From Phoebastria nigripes (lineage: Eukaryota > Chordata > Aves > Procellariiformes > Diomedeidae): 64,000 nt of DNA. The stretch covers positions 315,924 to 379,923 of the forward strand of contig JAYKAV010000500.1 in the NCBI GenBank assembly GCA_035582835.1, in the 5' to 3' direction. The position numbers and the translations under genes are program-made. Of the stretch, positions 1-11,600 are shown piece after piece; position 1 is the stretch's first letter, and every line of letters begins with the position of its first letter. The notes beneath the pieces are model-generated. The model was not told the origin of the DNA. It did no database searches and worked only from the letters and a program-made list of their open reading frames with translations.

Positions 1-3000
1 CCTCCCCATGCCAGCTACACCAGCCTGCCAAAGTTCAAATGTCTGACAAGCATCACACTACAGCTCCTGTATTCCCAGCCCATGTGTCCCCGATCCCCAG
101 CAGAGGCCAGTTAATACCCAATTAACAGGACTCTTTCTAATGAACTGAGTCTTAACCGCCAGCCACTCCGTTCTTTAATCTCTCCAGCCGGAGTGGAAGG
201 GCTTGGCAGGTGTCACTTCAGGCTGGGGTGACAGGGCAGATGTAGTCTGCCAAAGCACAGCCGTGTGTCTGACAACCCCTCACCAAACCCTTCTCCCCCA
301 GAAACACGATTTACCCCAGGGCAAACAGCACACGCAGCCCTGTTTCCATGTTCATCCCTGCAGGTCCGAGGAGTTCATCTCTCCCTGTCCCTGCCACCCC
401 ACTGCACTGGAGCCAGGACACGTTATCTCCCCGGCCAGGGCGGTTTTCCTCAAATGACTGTCTTGGCCAGTCACACTCTGCCAAAGCTGTTCTTCTGCAC
501 CTGCCTGCCAGAGCCCCCTTTTTTAGCCATGCTTAGTGTGAAGGACTCAGTGCCACCACATGTGCCCAGGCATCCTCTTTATGGCACTGGGTGCTCAAAT
601 GCACGAGTCAGCAGTCCCTTGTGTAAGGCCCAGGGATGCAAGGAAAAACAGACCTCACTTCAGGAGGTATGGCCGGCCCAGAGACCTCATCAAACAAACC
701 AGGACTGGGTGTCTTCAGCTGTTATTTCTCAGAACACAGGGGAGCCACACATCCCTGTCTCGTGGGTCCCCTCAGCACCCCAGAGGGCTGGATCTTTCTG
801 TAGGGAGCTTTAGAGGTAAGCGGTTCAGGAGTTACCTTGGCTTTGGGAGCATCAGAGTGAAGCTGTTTCTGCTGTACAGGAGCGGCTGCCTTGCTTTACA
901 GGGACTATTGTGCAAACTAGACTTTCCCCTCCATGTTGATCTCAAAAGTAGAAATCTGAGATAGATACTGTTACAAGCTAGGAAATCCCCCTGCATATCA
1001 TATCTCAGTTCCCCCAGCCTTATCTCCACTCACAGGAGGCTGTGTGCATGCAACACGCATCCCAGCGGTCTCAGGCAGAGCAAAGTGAGAAGATGCAGCA
1101 CAGTGTGGGTGCTGTGGAATTTGGGTTTTGGGCCAAATGAGGCCATGGGGAAAGAAAGATCACATGAATAGTAATTCCTAGTGGCTAGAGACAGAGACAT
1201 CCCACGCTTCTCCTGTGCCTCTCTGGCTGCAGGTAGCAGCAGCAGAAGCTGGTGGCGGGTTGTGCTGGAGTCAGTCCTAACCTGAGCACCTGGCCTGCCG
1301 TGGAAATGTCTGACTTGGCCCTTGCGAGCCAGGGAAGTTACTGTTTTTTGACTGGGAGTCAGTCTGTGAGTGGGAACAACTGTCATTCCCAGACTGACCC
1401 CTCCTGCAAGGTGCCCAAAGTCCCTGCAAACAGCTGTGTTTTTCGATGGTGAGTTTGTGAGGGCAGTACTTAGCACGCCAAAGTGATATTGTAGCACCCC
1501 AAATCATCATTAAAGGTGACTCCATCTTGTGCATGCTGGGCTAGCACAGGGCTTATTTCAGCTCAGCTGTGCCAGTGAGTTGAATTTATTTTCCTGGTTG
1601 CAGTTCTTGAGTTTCTGAATTTAGAAAGCAATAGGTAGGATGAGCCCCGCAAAGGACCTAGCTTCATTGTGATGAAAAAATAAGGATTATCTGAGAAAGC
1701 ACTTAGGCTGCATCCAGACTACTAGGCAGAGCAGGGGACCCACCCTCAACCTTCTCTGTCATGCTGGGGAGGGTAGGAGAATGGCTTTGAATTACCCTGA
1801 GTAAGTCCTACTTGGAGCTGTTTATCAGAAGAGCCAAGGGGCCAGATTAGGCTCCACAAGGAAACAAACTTCCCATCTCTCCACAGCATGGCAGAACGCT
1901 GCAGGTGGGAGGGGAACTCCTCTGGGGCTCCAGGGGTGACAGTGATTACTGTGTGATGGGCATTTTCCCTCTCCTCAAACTGTGCTGCAGAATTAGAGAG
2001 TGAATTCAGGTGCTTTTGCCCCATGTAGTAGGAATTAGGATTTGACAGTCCTGTAGAAATGGAAATATTTACAGCTGTACTGGGGCTGTCAAGGATGCAG
2101 CTGCTCACCTCTCCACAGCTATGGTATGGATGTTGCTGACTTCCCCCTCAGTGCTCCAGCTATTTAACTGGTGTTTCTGGGGATGCCAGGAGCTGCCAAG
2201 TCTGGATACAGGGNGAGGGCTGCGTCTCCAAGTCCAACAGATAATCATGCAGTATCATTGCATTANTGTACTTCTTTCATCTGCAGATCTCGGCATGCTT
2301 CAAATGTACTAATGAAGACTAACACCATCCCGGGAAGGGGTGAGATAGTATTAACCAAGCTTACAAATGGGGAAAGTAAGACTCTGAGAGAAGGAATGCA
2401 TTTAGACACTGGCTACTGTCTCTGTCAGGTGCCTGCAAGAAGCTGGGCCAAAAAGGATTTGCTTAAAGCCCCAGAGCAAATCGCTGGAGCAGATCTAGGA
2501 CTCTGTGCCCCAGCCTTTGGCTGCCTTAGCCACAAAATAGCTCCATCTCCCAGACTGGGAGAGGAGACACTGGGAGAAGAATATTGTCTCCTAAATCACA
2601 GGGCTTCTCCAGATTTTTGGGCGGTTTCTAAGGAACAAACCTTTGAAGTACTTTCTTGTAAGTATTGGTACAGCCCCAGAAGCTGTGACACAAGCCGCTC
2701 ACACTGCTGGTACTGTGACAGTCTCTAGCCTGGTCTGAATTTATGTTGGTGCCCATTGCCTTGATGCTACGCGGAGCCAGGCAGCTCCTGCTGTGCAACT
2801 CCACTCTTCTGCCAGCCTAGAGAAAGGTTTGAGCTGTTCAGTCACCATTTTCTAGAAGCCACTGGCCTAAACCTGAGGAAGCAGGCTGGATCCTAAGGGA
2901 TCACTGAAGAGCAGTAGACAGGATCCTGTGGGATCTGTGCAGACATATTGCCTTAGCAGCTTGTGCAGCTCCCCCCACTTTGCAGCTAACAGTGTATAAC

Positions 3001-6000
3001 AGGAGAATTGAGTGTGAAACAGCTTCCCGGCAGACCCCATTAGCCTGAGCTGGCAATTGCCAACATAAGGCCGGGCCACGCAGCCCTGGAGAGATACTTG
3101 AGCTAGTACGGCACATCTTGTCAGAGCTTCCCAAAGCAGGAGGGAGCAGAGAGTCAACGAGCAGGCGACTGTACCTTTTTTGCTCTTAGGCACAGGGCTG
3201 CCGCTTGCCCATTGCTTCCAAGCAAAGCCCTGCTCCCTGGCCCGTGCCAGCAGGAGGATTCTCTGAAGGGGCAGGCTGCACTGAGGNTGTCCTTCTGCCT
3301 CTGGTGGGGTGGGGCTTCTCTCTGGCCTAATTTTCTCCCAGATGAATTTCTCCTGTGCCTCTAATTAAGCATCCCCTTTGGCTTAGGAGTGTGGACAGTC
3401 TGAGCATTTGTAAATTACCCCATCCACCAGACAGGCTTTGTCCAGCTCTCAGACCTCTAATTATTCTGTTCAGCCCCTAGAGACGAGAGATCTGCTGGAG
3501 ACAGACTGAGCAAAAAATATCAGGTGCGATAGACCCTGCTTGGACAGCAGCCCTGGAAAACATGGCTGCTGCTGCCCAGCACAAATTGCTGTTGAAATAT
3601 AGCCTGAACCTGTACCAAGCAGAGCTCTGTGTTTGCACATAAAACTCTTTCCCACTTGCATGTCTGGGCTGGGCTGTGGTCAGTGTCCCTCCGCCATGGG
3701 TGTCACAGGCTGGTGCCCTCCCATGGTAAGCTCTGGGCACAATTTCCTACCAAAATGCAGTGCTTATGGCAGGTCTTCCTGCACTGTGCACAGCCAGCTC
3801 TGAGCTGAGTCTCTTTCTCCTTGCCACATGCACCACTGCGATGCTCTGATCCCAGGGAAAAGGGGATGACTGTCCCTGCCTGAGGAGGTGACCAGCAGCT
3901 GCAAGCACCGGAATAGATGACTCCTGTTTGCTGTCTCGATGGCTCCCCAGCAGCAGTCCTTCAAGGAGCTCTTTGGGTGGGCAGGACAGCACCTTGAATG
4001 CAGTGCAGTAGGCTATTTTGGGCGAGTCAAACATTTATTTAACACGTACAAGATTCAGTTCATCATTTGAAAGAGACACATCGCAAGTCACTTGCAATCT
4101 CTTCTCTGCAGCTCCTTCCCCAGTGTAGCTCGAGCAGCCTTTGCGTGTGCATGAGTATTTGGATTTGTTTACAGGAAGCATTTGGAGAATGTGGCCATTC
4201 TGGGTTTTCTGTTTTCTTATGCACAAACATGCAGGCAAATGAGTTGGTCTCATACACTGGGCTGTGCAGGACAAGGAGTAAAAAAACTTGTGCAGCTGGG
4301 CTTGACTGGGGAGGCACAGGGAATGCCGAGCCCAGCAACTGCTGCTCTAGGAAAGAGAGGTACAGGCAGGCCTGCCCAACGCCTGACAGTCACTGCCTCA
4401 GGCATGGCATAGGAAGGGTGCATCTTTGGGGGAAGAAGACGCAAGCAGTGTGTTTGCCCTCTCCCCTCCAGGGCAGGGCAGCTGCTGCAAGATCACTCTT
4501 TATGCAAAGATTAAAAGAAAAAAATGCACCTCTGAGCTAGCTGCTTTGTCTAAGTCTTGAATGATTTTCTGTCACTAGGTATCAAACTGTAGTTGAAAGG
4601 ATTTCCCGTTGACATTTAGCAGTATTAAATTACAAAATAACCACAAGTCAGCCACTCAGTATGATATAAACAGTGGGATTTGACAGAGCTTTTTCTGGCC
4701 TTGGGGACCAATTTACTCATTTTTACAGTCCCAACTCCAGTCATCCGCTGGTAATGCACAGCGCCTTTTGGACACCATCTATTTGGAATTAGAGACACAT
4801 ATGGCAGAGTGTAATTACCTATTTATTCTGCTGCTGAATCAGCAAACTGAGGCTAGTTAACATTACAGCTCATAAGCCCCTTTCATAAACATGGGTCAGT
4901 GCTGGAACTGGGCAAAATTAATGCAAAAGAAAGAAAGAATTCCTATCGAAAGGGGAGCCAAAAAAATCAGATGATTTAACAGGGAAAAAATGGTCTCTCA
5001 ATGCTTTCTGTGAGGAAGAAATCTGAGGAACCACAGCCAGGCTTCTGGGAGGAGGGGCCTGGACCATCGCTTATTCCCACTGGTGTAAATCGGGAGTAGC
5101 TGTGGAAATGTCTTGCTGAAAGTCTAAAATAAATGAGAGGGAAATCAGGCACATTGGCCAGAGCTCCGGCTCAGCTCCCCGAGGAAACAGGCAGCTGGTC
5201 TCAGCTCGGAGCTCTGCGTACTGCCACCCCATGGGGTCCAGCTCAGGCCTGGTTTTATGCTGGCTTTTGGGGTTGGACTGCGAGTCACACTTGTTTGAAC
5301 CAAGAAGGGATTTAGCCCCTTGTCACCAGCTGCGATGCTGTGGCTAGATGTGCACAGGACCGCCTGAACTGGTGCTAAGCACACCCCCGGCTTCCTGTCC
5401 TATTTTCTGCCGCCCCTTGCAGCCCTGCACGCAGGTTAATAACCAGAGGCAGAAAGTGCTTTGCAACTCTCTGTGAAGCTGAAACATTTCCTGGTGAGTA
5501 AATGGCAAAGCAGCCAAGGTGGGAAAAGTTGCTGAGGCAGGAATGCTGTGAGAAGCACCGCTTGGCTGACACACCGCAGGGGCTTCCCCAGCCTGCCAGC
5601 CACACGGAGAGCCGCAGCCTGCGGGACTCCACCTGCCCAGACAGCTGCAGAATGCGACACTAGATGTGATGCAGGCGAAAGGGTTAACTTCCACCAGTAC
5701 CAGCTGCTCCCAAGAAGAAGCAAGGAGCAGTCTCCTGCCCTCTGGGCAGACCAGCCAAGAGGAATCCGTCCAGTGGGTAACTGGATCTCCCACGCCCCAG
5801 GGCTGTTACAGCCCAGTTTCTGGGGAACCGGACAGGATTCAGGGCCCCTCCTCGTGCTCCCACCCCGCTGTCACCTGCCATGGCAGAGCCCACTCCCCGG
5901 TTCCAGCACGTTTCCCTCCACTCCCTCCATGCAGCCTGCTGTGGGACCACGTACTTTAAATAAACCAGGGCTTTGTGAAAGAAAAAACCCACCACAGAGA

Positions 6001-7660
6001 AAGGAAAGTCTCCACCACCTAATACGGGATGGGAGGAGGCAGGAAAGGGATCTGTGGGAGGGGAGGAGGGTCTGAGTCTCTCCCCCCAGCACCCCCAGGC
6101 TGGGTGCTGCCATCGGCCTGGCACTCTGGGCTTCTCCAGCTGGCTGGCAGCACAGCCGTGCCCTGCCCTGCCCCGTGTGCTAGAGCTCCACACACCAGCA
6201 GGAGCTGCCATGAATGACATGCAAACCCAGGCGTGATCCCGATTGACTGCAGAGCAGCCCAGAACTCCAGCCAGGCAGAGAGGCTTGCCACTGGCCTTGG
6301 GTCTGCACAGCAAAGCGTGCTGACACGGCCCTGCAGAGCCGTGTGTCAGTGAGCAAGGGCAGTGGGGGCTTCTCTTTTCCTGTTAAGTGGCACGTGTGCG
6401 GGGCTCTGGGGGATCTCAGCGCCTGTCCGCACTTGACTGCAGGATCTAATGGCTTCTGTCTTAATCCACATGGGTGTGGGTGTGGATGTTGCGTCCTTGT
6501 TCCTGGGGTTTGCACATCTACAGTCTCTGGATATGAAGCATTGTAACAGCACAGCTCTGGGGACTGCCCGTGAGCGGGCAGGCACATGTCCGTGAATGTC
6601 ACGTCGCGAAAAGCTGTGTGCCTGCTAGCCTGGGGTACAGGAGAGGTGTTCTAGGATTAAGTAAAGTTTGCCGTGTTGCAGTGTGACATGCGTAGGGCTG
6701 ATGGCTGGAGAGTGGGGAGGAGGGTGAGACGAGGCTTATCAAACAGGGCACGGAGTCAGGATCTGCCGCAGGGTCCACGACTGGAACGCACCACAGGGAA
6801 GGGCTGACTGCTCACAGCACTGTCTGGAGGAGCAGAGGCAATGCTGGGCAGAGGCAGCAGGAAGGGTAGACCCTTGGGAGGGCAGGGAGGACAGTTGAAC
6901 GCCACGGACGTGGAGCTGGATCTCTGCAAGGGCAGGGCTGAAGCCTCTCTTGTTTTTCTGGTTAGTGCAGTGATGTGCAGGGCAGTGCAAGCAGTGTAAT
7001 GCTGCAGGCCCAGAGGGAGCTTGCTCTGCAGCAAGGGCTTGGCAGCAGCTTGGCTGGTTGAAGGCAGGGGAAGGAGGCAGCTTTCCTTTCTCTCCATATG
7101 TAGCAAAGGGCAAAATAATAGCAGGAACCTAAGCTGGCAGCAGAAAAGCAAGAGACTATTCTGGAAAGCACCGGCTAAAGCTGTAGGAACATGTTTCTCC
7201 TCCCACTGACTTTCAAAGCTTTGCAGTGATTAAGACACACATCACTGCCAGGACTCCTCAGTAAAGCTGCTATTAGATGGTTTCCCTGGGGGACAGGGTG
7301 AGGTACAGGACTTCACTATGATTTGAAACGAGATAGAAGAGGAGGTGTTGGTCCCTGTCTCTATCCACAGTTGGTCCTCCCTTGGGCTTCTCTCTTGCAG
7401 GGAGGTTTGTGGGTCCTGGTTTGGAAAGCACCTGTGAGCTGTGCTGTACACAGGACAGGTGGTGGCACATTGCTACACCTGGCCTAATTTGGAGTCTCAC
7501 CTGGCTCCTGCTATTCCAAAATGGAAGGGAGCAGTTTTCATTTCCTCCCTTTACGTTAAATTTGCCATGGTGGCCAGTCACTGCCACAAACAGCAGGAGG
7601 GAACTGAGTTCCTTGGCTGAGCTTTGAAACCTCAAGGACCACAGCTGATGGGGAAGGGGC
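1..7660. other. Intergenic DNA, no supported gene
   Basis: This moderately GC-rich stretch has many overlapping open frames on both strands, including one of 209 codons on minus (5684-6313). These frames are Pro-, Ser- and Cys-rich, start at arbitrary ATGs and show no domain or conserved motif, as expected from GC-rich non-coding DNA. One possible MIR-type fragment is noted at 2335-2510. Nothing else was recognised. Confidence 0.6.
2335..2510. repeat. Possible MIR-type or MIR3-type remnant
   Basis: The order CTTACAAATGGGGAAAGTAA, then GACTCTGAGAG, CCCCAGAGCAAATCGCTGGA and GATCTAGGACTCTG recalls the TTACAGATGAGGAAACTGAG ... CAGAGAGGTTAAGTGAC ... GGATTCGAAC order of old amniote SINEs. This is a weak call. 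Confidence 0.3.
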
Positions 7661-7689
7661 TGGCACACCAGGGTGGGCACAGCCACCCT

Positions 7690-7805
7690 GTGTCTTTGCC
7701 CTGACAAACCGCATGATCTGGACAAACCAGTTCCCTGCTTTACCCAGCACCTCTGTTTCTACAGTTACGAAATGGGGATAATAATGACCAGCTTCACTGC
7801 AGTGC
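7690..7805 (+). repeat. MIR-type SINE fragment
   Basis: ACCTCTGTTTCTACAGTTAC, followed by GAAATGGGGATAATAATGACC, matches the MIR segment that reads CTCTGTTTCCTCATCTGTAAAATGGGGATAATAATG. It ends about 40 bases before the exon-like segment at 7847. Confidence 0.55.
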
Positions 7806-7846
7806 TACAAAGGCCGATACTTAAGTCGTGCTTTTAGGCTCTTCAG

Positions 7847-7945
7847 GAAAAGGCATTACTATGAAGTGAGCGTGGCATCCTGGAGCGGGGTCCTGTCCAC
7901 CTGCATCGCCGGCCGGAGCAGGGAGCCGCCCGCCGTCTCCTACAG
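7847..7945 (+). pseudogene. Isolated exon-like segment, Fn3-like peptide (possible orphan or relic exon)
   Basis: A 99-base segment stands out from AT-richer flanks by high GC at third codon positions. It is preceded by CTTTTAGGCTCTTCAG, a passable acceptor, and followed by CAG/GTGCAT, a passable donor. Read in phase 2-2 it gives K-R-H-Y-Y-E-V-S-V-A-S-W-S-G-V-L-S-T, then C-I-A-G-R-S-R-E-P-P-A-V-S-Y. The Y-x-V-S-V-x-S-x-S-G pattern followed by G-R-x-x-x-P-P resembles the last two strands of a fibronectin type III repeat, as in receptor tyrosine phosphatases. That assignment is inference from pattern. No partner exons were found nearby. A MIR-type repeat ends just upstream. It could be a relic exon, an unannotated gene's exon, or chance. 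Confidence 0.35.
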
Positions 7946-8604
7946 GTGCATGCACTTGTGCTTGTTCTCTTTTCATTTTTACTCTTCAAAGGGCTGGGCA
8001 TCTTGTATGAGGGTGTGCAGGGAGCTGGGATTTGAACTCATTAGCTTTGTGCAGCCTGCACCTGCATCTCACTTATGTCTGCAGCCTGTGGGGAAACAGT
8101 TTTGTTTCCTTTTTTTCCTTTTTTTTTTTTTTTGTTTAAGAGGGGAGGAGAGGGAAGAGAGAAAATGACAAGTGCTCAGGAGGACCAGCTTGGTTCTGGG
8201 CCAGGTGCTGCACAGTAGGAGCAACAAAAAATGCCTTAGAGGTAGCTGGTGAAACTGTTCCAGGGAACGTGACTGAAATACCTGTGCCTCTCGCTGTGCT
8301 GAGGCCTCATTTGCCTTGGGACCACATGCAAGAAGGGATCGTGCTGGGGGAGCTTCTCTGTGGCTGCTGGCTGGACATCTCCTGCCTAATGTGTCCGCAA
8401 GACCAACCCAATTTTAAATCTCCAGTTGTAGATGTGCCTTGTTTGATACAAGCAGAAAATAACACAAAATTTCTGCCTTTTCACCCCATCCTCCCTGCAG
8501 AGAGAGTGTGTGGAGGAGGAGGAGGAGGGTTAGACCGTAAAGCTGGACGGCAGGACTTGTATGTCCTTATTTTTCCCTCTACTATTATTCACTCTGCTAG
8601 CATG

Positions 8605-8690
8605 GATTTTTTTACTTGAAGCGTTAGTTTCCCCATCCGTAAAACAGAGATGGAAACTAGGAGCCCCACAGGAATATTCTACACCCTTCA
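8605..8690 (+). repeat. MIR-type SINE 3' fragment
   Basis: TTAGTTTCCCCATCCGTAAA, followed by ACAGAGATGGAAAC and GCCCCACAGGAATATTCT, resembles the conserved 3' half of MIR. It is short and diverged. Confidence 0.42.
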
Positions 8691-11600
8691 GATGGAGTTT
8701 GTCTCATCTGAATGCACATCTACCTGCCTCTTCCCCCCAGCCCTGTATCTTTTTCTTTCTCTGTGATTTCAGATAGACTCCCATAAATCTTGTTCCAGGC
8801 CTAAATTAAATGACTGCTTAGAAGTCAAATCCCATCTGTGGCATGCCCTGTGACCTGGCAGTCTTCCTTTCCATCGCTTAAAGCTGGCAACGTCCCAGGG
8901 TCTCAGGGAAGTTCTGCAGAAGGATTGTCAGGCTCCTGGGATTTAGTTTAGATCAGTATTTCCATCCCCCAAACCTGTTTTCAGGGAAGGGAGAGAAGAA
9001 AGCAGTTTGATGCAGAATTTTAAATTGGCCATGTAAAGTCCATACACTTAAAATATGAAGCAATCTGTTTTATATCTGAATTTGTTGGATCCTCTTAAAG
9101 GCTATGGAAACTTAAATACAAGAAGTCCTGTTTTTCCCACACTTGCTGTTCCTTGGTTATGTGCTCTTTCTACTTAATATCCTGCCCCCGAGTGTGCAGC
9201 AGTTGTTGGTACTTGCTCCACTGGCAGAGGCTGGTAAGGGGCTGCAGTTTGCAAATCTTTTGTGAAAAGTCTGATTTTTATCTCAAGTGAGCATTTTTCC
9301 TTAATTTAATACCAGCACTTTGCAGTGTCTGAGCACTGCACAAAATGTACCTAATGAATGCGGAGGAACAAAAATAACAACAGGAAGTTGTTACAAAAGC
9401 AGCAGAAGATGTGATCTGCACCTCGGCAGGATCAGGCTCCGGCCCTGCCGCGCACGCAGGAAACGAGCCGCAGATGGGGTGCCAGCAGCATCCCCGGGGA
9501 GGCAGATGGAGTTGGGACGCACTCCAGAACTTTTCCATGGGAATTCAGCAAGACCTATTTTCTGATGAAGTCGAAGTTGGCAGGACACGTAGCCGAGCCA
9601 AGGAGTTCACTCCAGAACATGGTGATTTTTAATAAAGTCACAATTGCTGCTCTGTGCTAAATGAGTCATTTTAAAGTCAGCCCCTCATAAAACAATCCCT
9701 TCTCAGATACNGCTTCCTTCTATACATGTTTCACCAGCACAGCGTACTTTTATGGCGTAAACACTACCTTAACTTATGTTGCAGCTGAACAGTTACTGCT
9801 TGTTCTCACAGATTTCTCAACAGTGAAATCCAGGGCCATGGACAATGCCAGTGAACGACGTGCTTGTAGAAAGGGGCAGCAGAATTTTACATCCAAACCC
9901 CAGTGGCGTGAGCTGCAGTTACGGTGACAAGTGCATTGATGTGTGCATGTGACACAGCCCCTGCTGGGATACAACAGGCCTCCCCCTTGTTCCCTGGCTG
10001 GACGGGGTAAGGGACCATGCCTTCCTGGCTGTGCGGCGGGCCAGAAGGACAGGCAGAGGTATCTGTCGGGCTTCTTTCCTCAGCAAGGACGCTCATTTGA
10101 TCGCTTTCTAGTCCACTGATTTTTCACAAACTTTGTCAAACTGAAATCTGTGTTGGAGCCTCCTTCAACTGCCTGCCAAATTACATAAAATTATTTAGAA
10201 TTGGCCAGTGAGATAAAAAGATAGGGGGTGGAGGAGGTGGGGGGAGATGACAGATGGACGGTGTGAATGCAGAAGTCTTGCATCCTTAGGAAACCAGGCT
10301 TAAAACATTCAGAAAACTGAGGAGGTCTCTGATCCATAAACCCCTTTGTTCCAAGGCACTAATCTATGCAAACCAACCAAGCTGTTGAAGTGCAGGGTGA
10401 TTTAGTTTACTTGGTTTTGTTTATTTGCTTTTTGAGGACGTGTGGGCCGAAATCATGTCTGAGAATATGGCATGTCTCGCATTATTTGACTGTGGATCAC
10501 AACCTCGTAAACCAGCTTTTTTCTAAAATACACAGTGTGAGTATTTGTAACTCGAATGCAAACTGCCAGACACACGTTCACAGAACTCTGGTATTTTTGT
10601 TTAATATGTATATATTTTCTTTTACAATTTGGACCTAATGAAAAACATGTGGTTTGTGCTGAGTAAAAGGAATAATAGAACTTTGTGACGGCTGTGTCAG
10701 TTCCTGCTGGGCATTACCGACTGCGTGTACTCTCTTGCTGGCCTGTGACTCCAGATACTGCAGAATAACTTGAACACGTTCCTCATCCCCACCCAAACCT
10801 GAAGATTGCGGTTTTCAAAATGCTGTTGTCTTGGCAACCTTCCAGATCCTTTCTGGGCATTTAAAACTTGGCTGAAGCTAGTGGAGCAAAAGCACGTTCC
10901 AAGTGTTTTCCCAGGCCTCTAGCACAACACCTGACTGCGACCCTGCTTTCTCCCCGATACTCGGTCGCTTCAGTTGTCTTTGCTCTTATTTCTGACAACA
11001 ATGGCACCACTGTGGTACCTCCCTGTTTCCTTCCTTTTTAAAAGAAAGCCCCATATCTGCCCAGCATTTGAACCAGGGGCACCAAAACATTTTTGTTCTG
11101 TGGTTATTCACAACTGAGAACTGCAAACAGTGAGGACAGAGATGCTTCACGGGCTCTCCAGAGAGCTGAGTCAGCACTTTCAACTTCCCGAGTGGTACAG
11201 ACTCAAGAGGGCATGAAACAGGGCTGCTGCTTTAGAAATGGCACCGAAACCCTACAAATGCAGAAAACTGCTCAAAGAAATGTAAATTTGAATGAATGCC
11301 ATTGAAACACATATAGGAAAATCCTTCATTGCGAATGTAAATTTAAACAAAATCGTCTACCTCCTGCCTTCCCACACAAAGGAAACCTGCTGCCTCTTCC
11401 CTAGGAGAGTGTTTTACCAAGCTCATACGAAACTCTTTTTACAACATCCCTATGTCTCTCTTGGAATCTGACCAAGAATTATAAGCCTTTAAAGAGAGCT
11501 TTTTGCTTGTTCAGGCCCAAAGGGAGTAGCTGGGTATAAATAATAGATTGGCCTCTACTGTTTCCAGTGTTTCTGTTTTGCTGCTCCTCACAGACACAAC

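Noticed and set aside
2171..2728. 185-codon plus frame
   Set aside because: It overlaps a probable old SINE remnant, passes through unknown bases and has no domain.
5548..6313. 175-codon plus and 209-codon minus overlapping frames
   Set aside because: This is GC-rich non-coding sequence, open in several frames at once, with no recognisable motif and no splice or start context supporting either strand.
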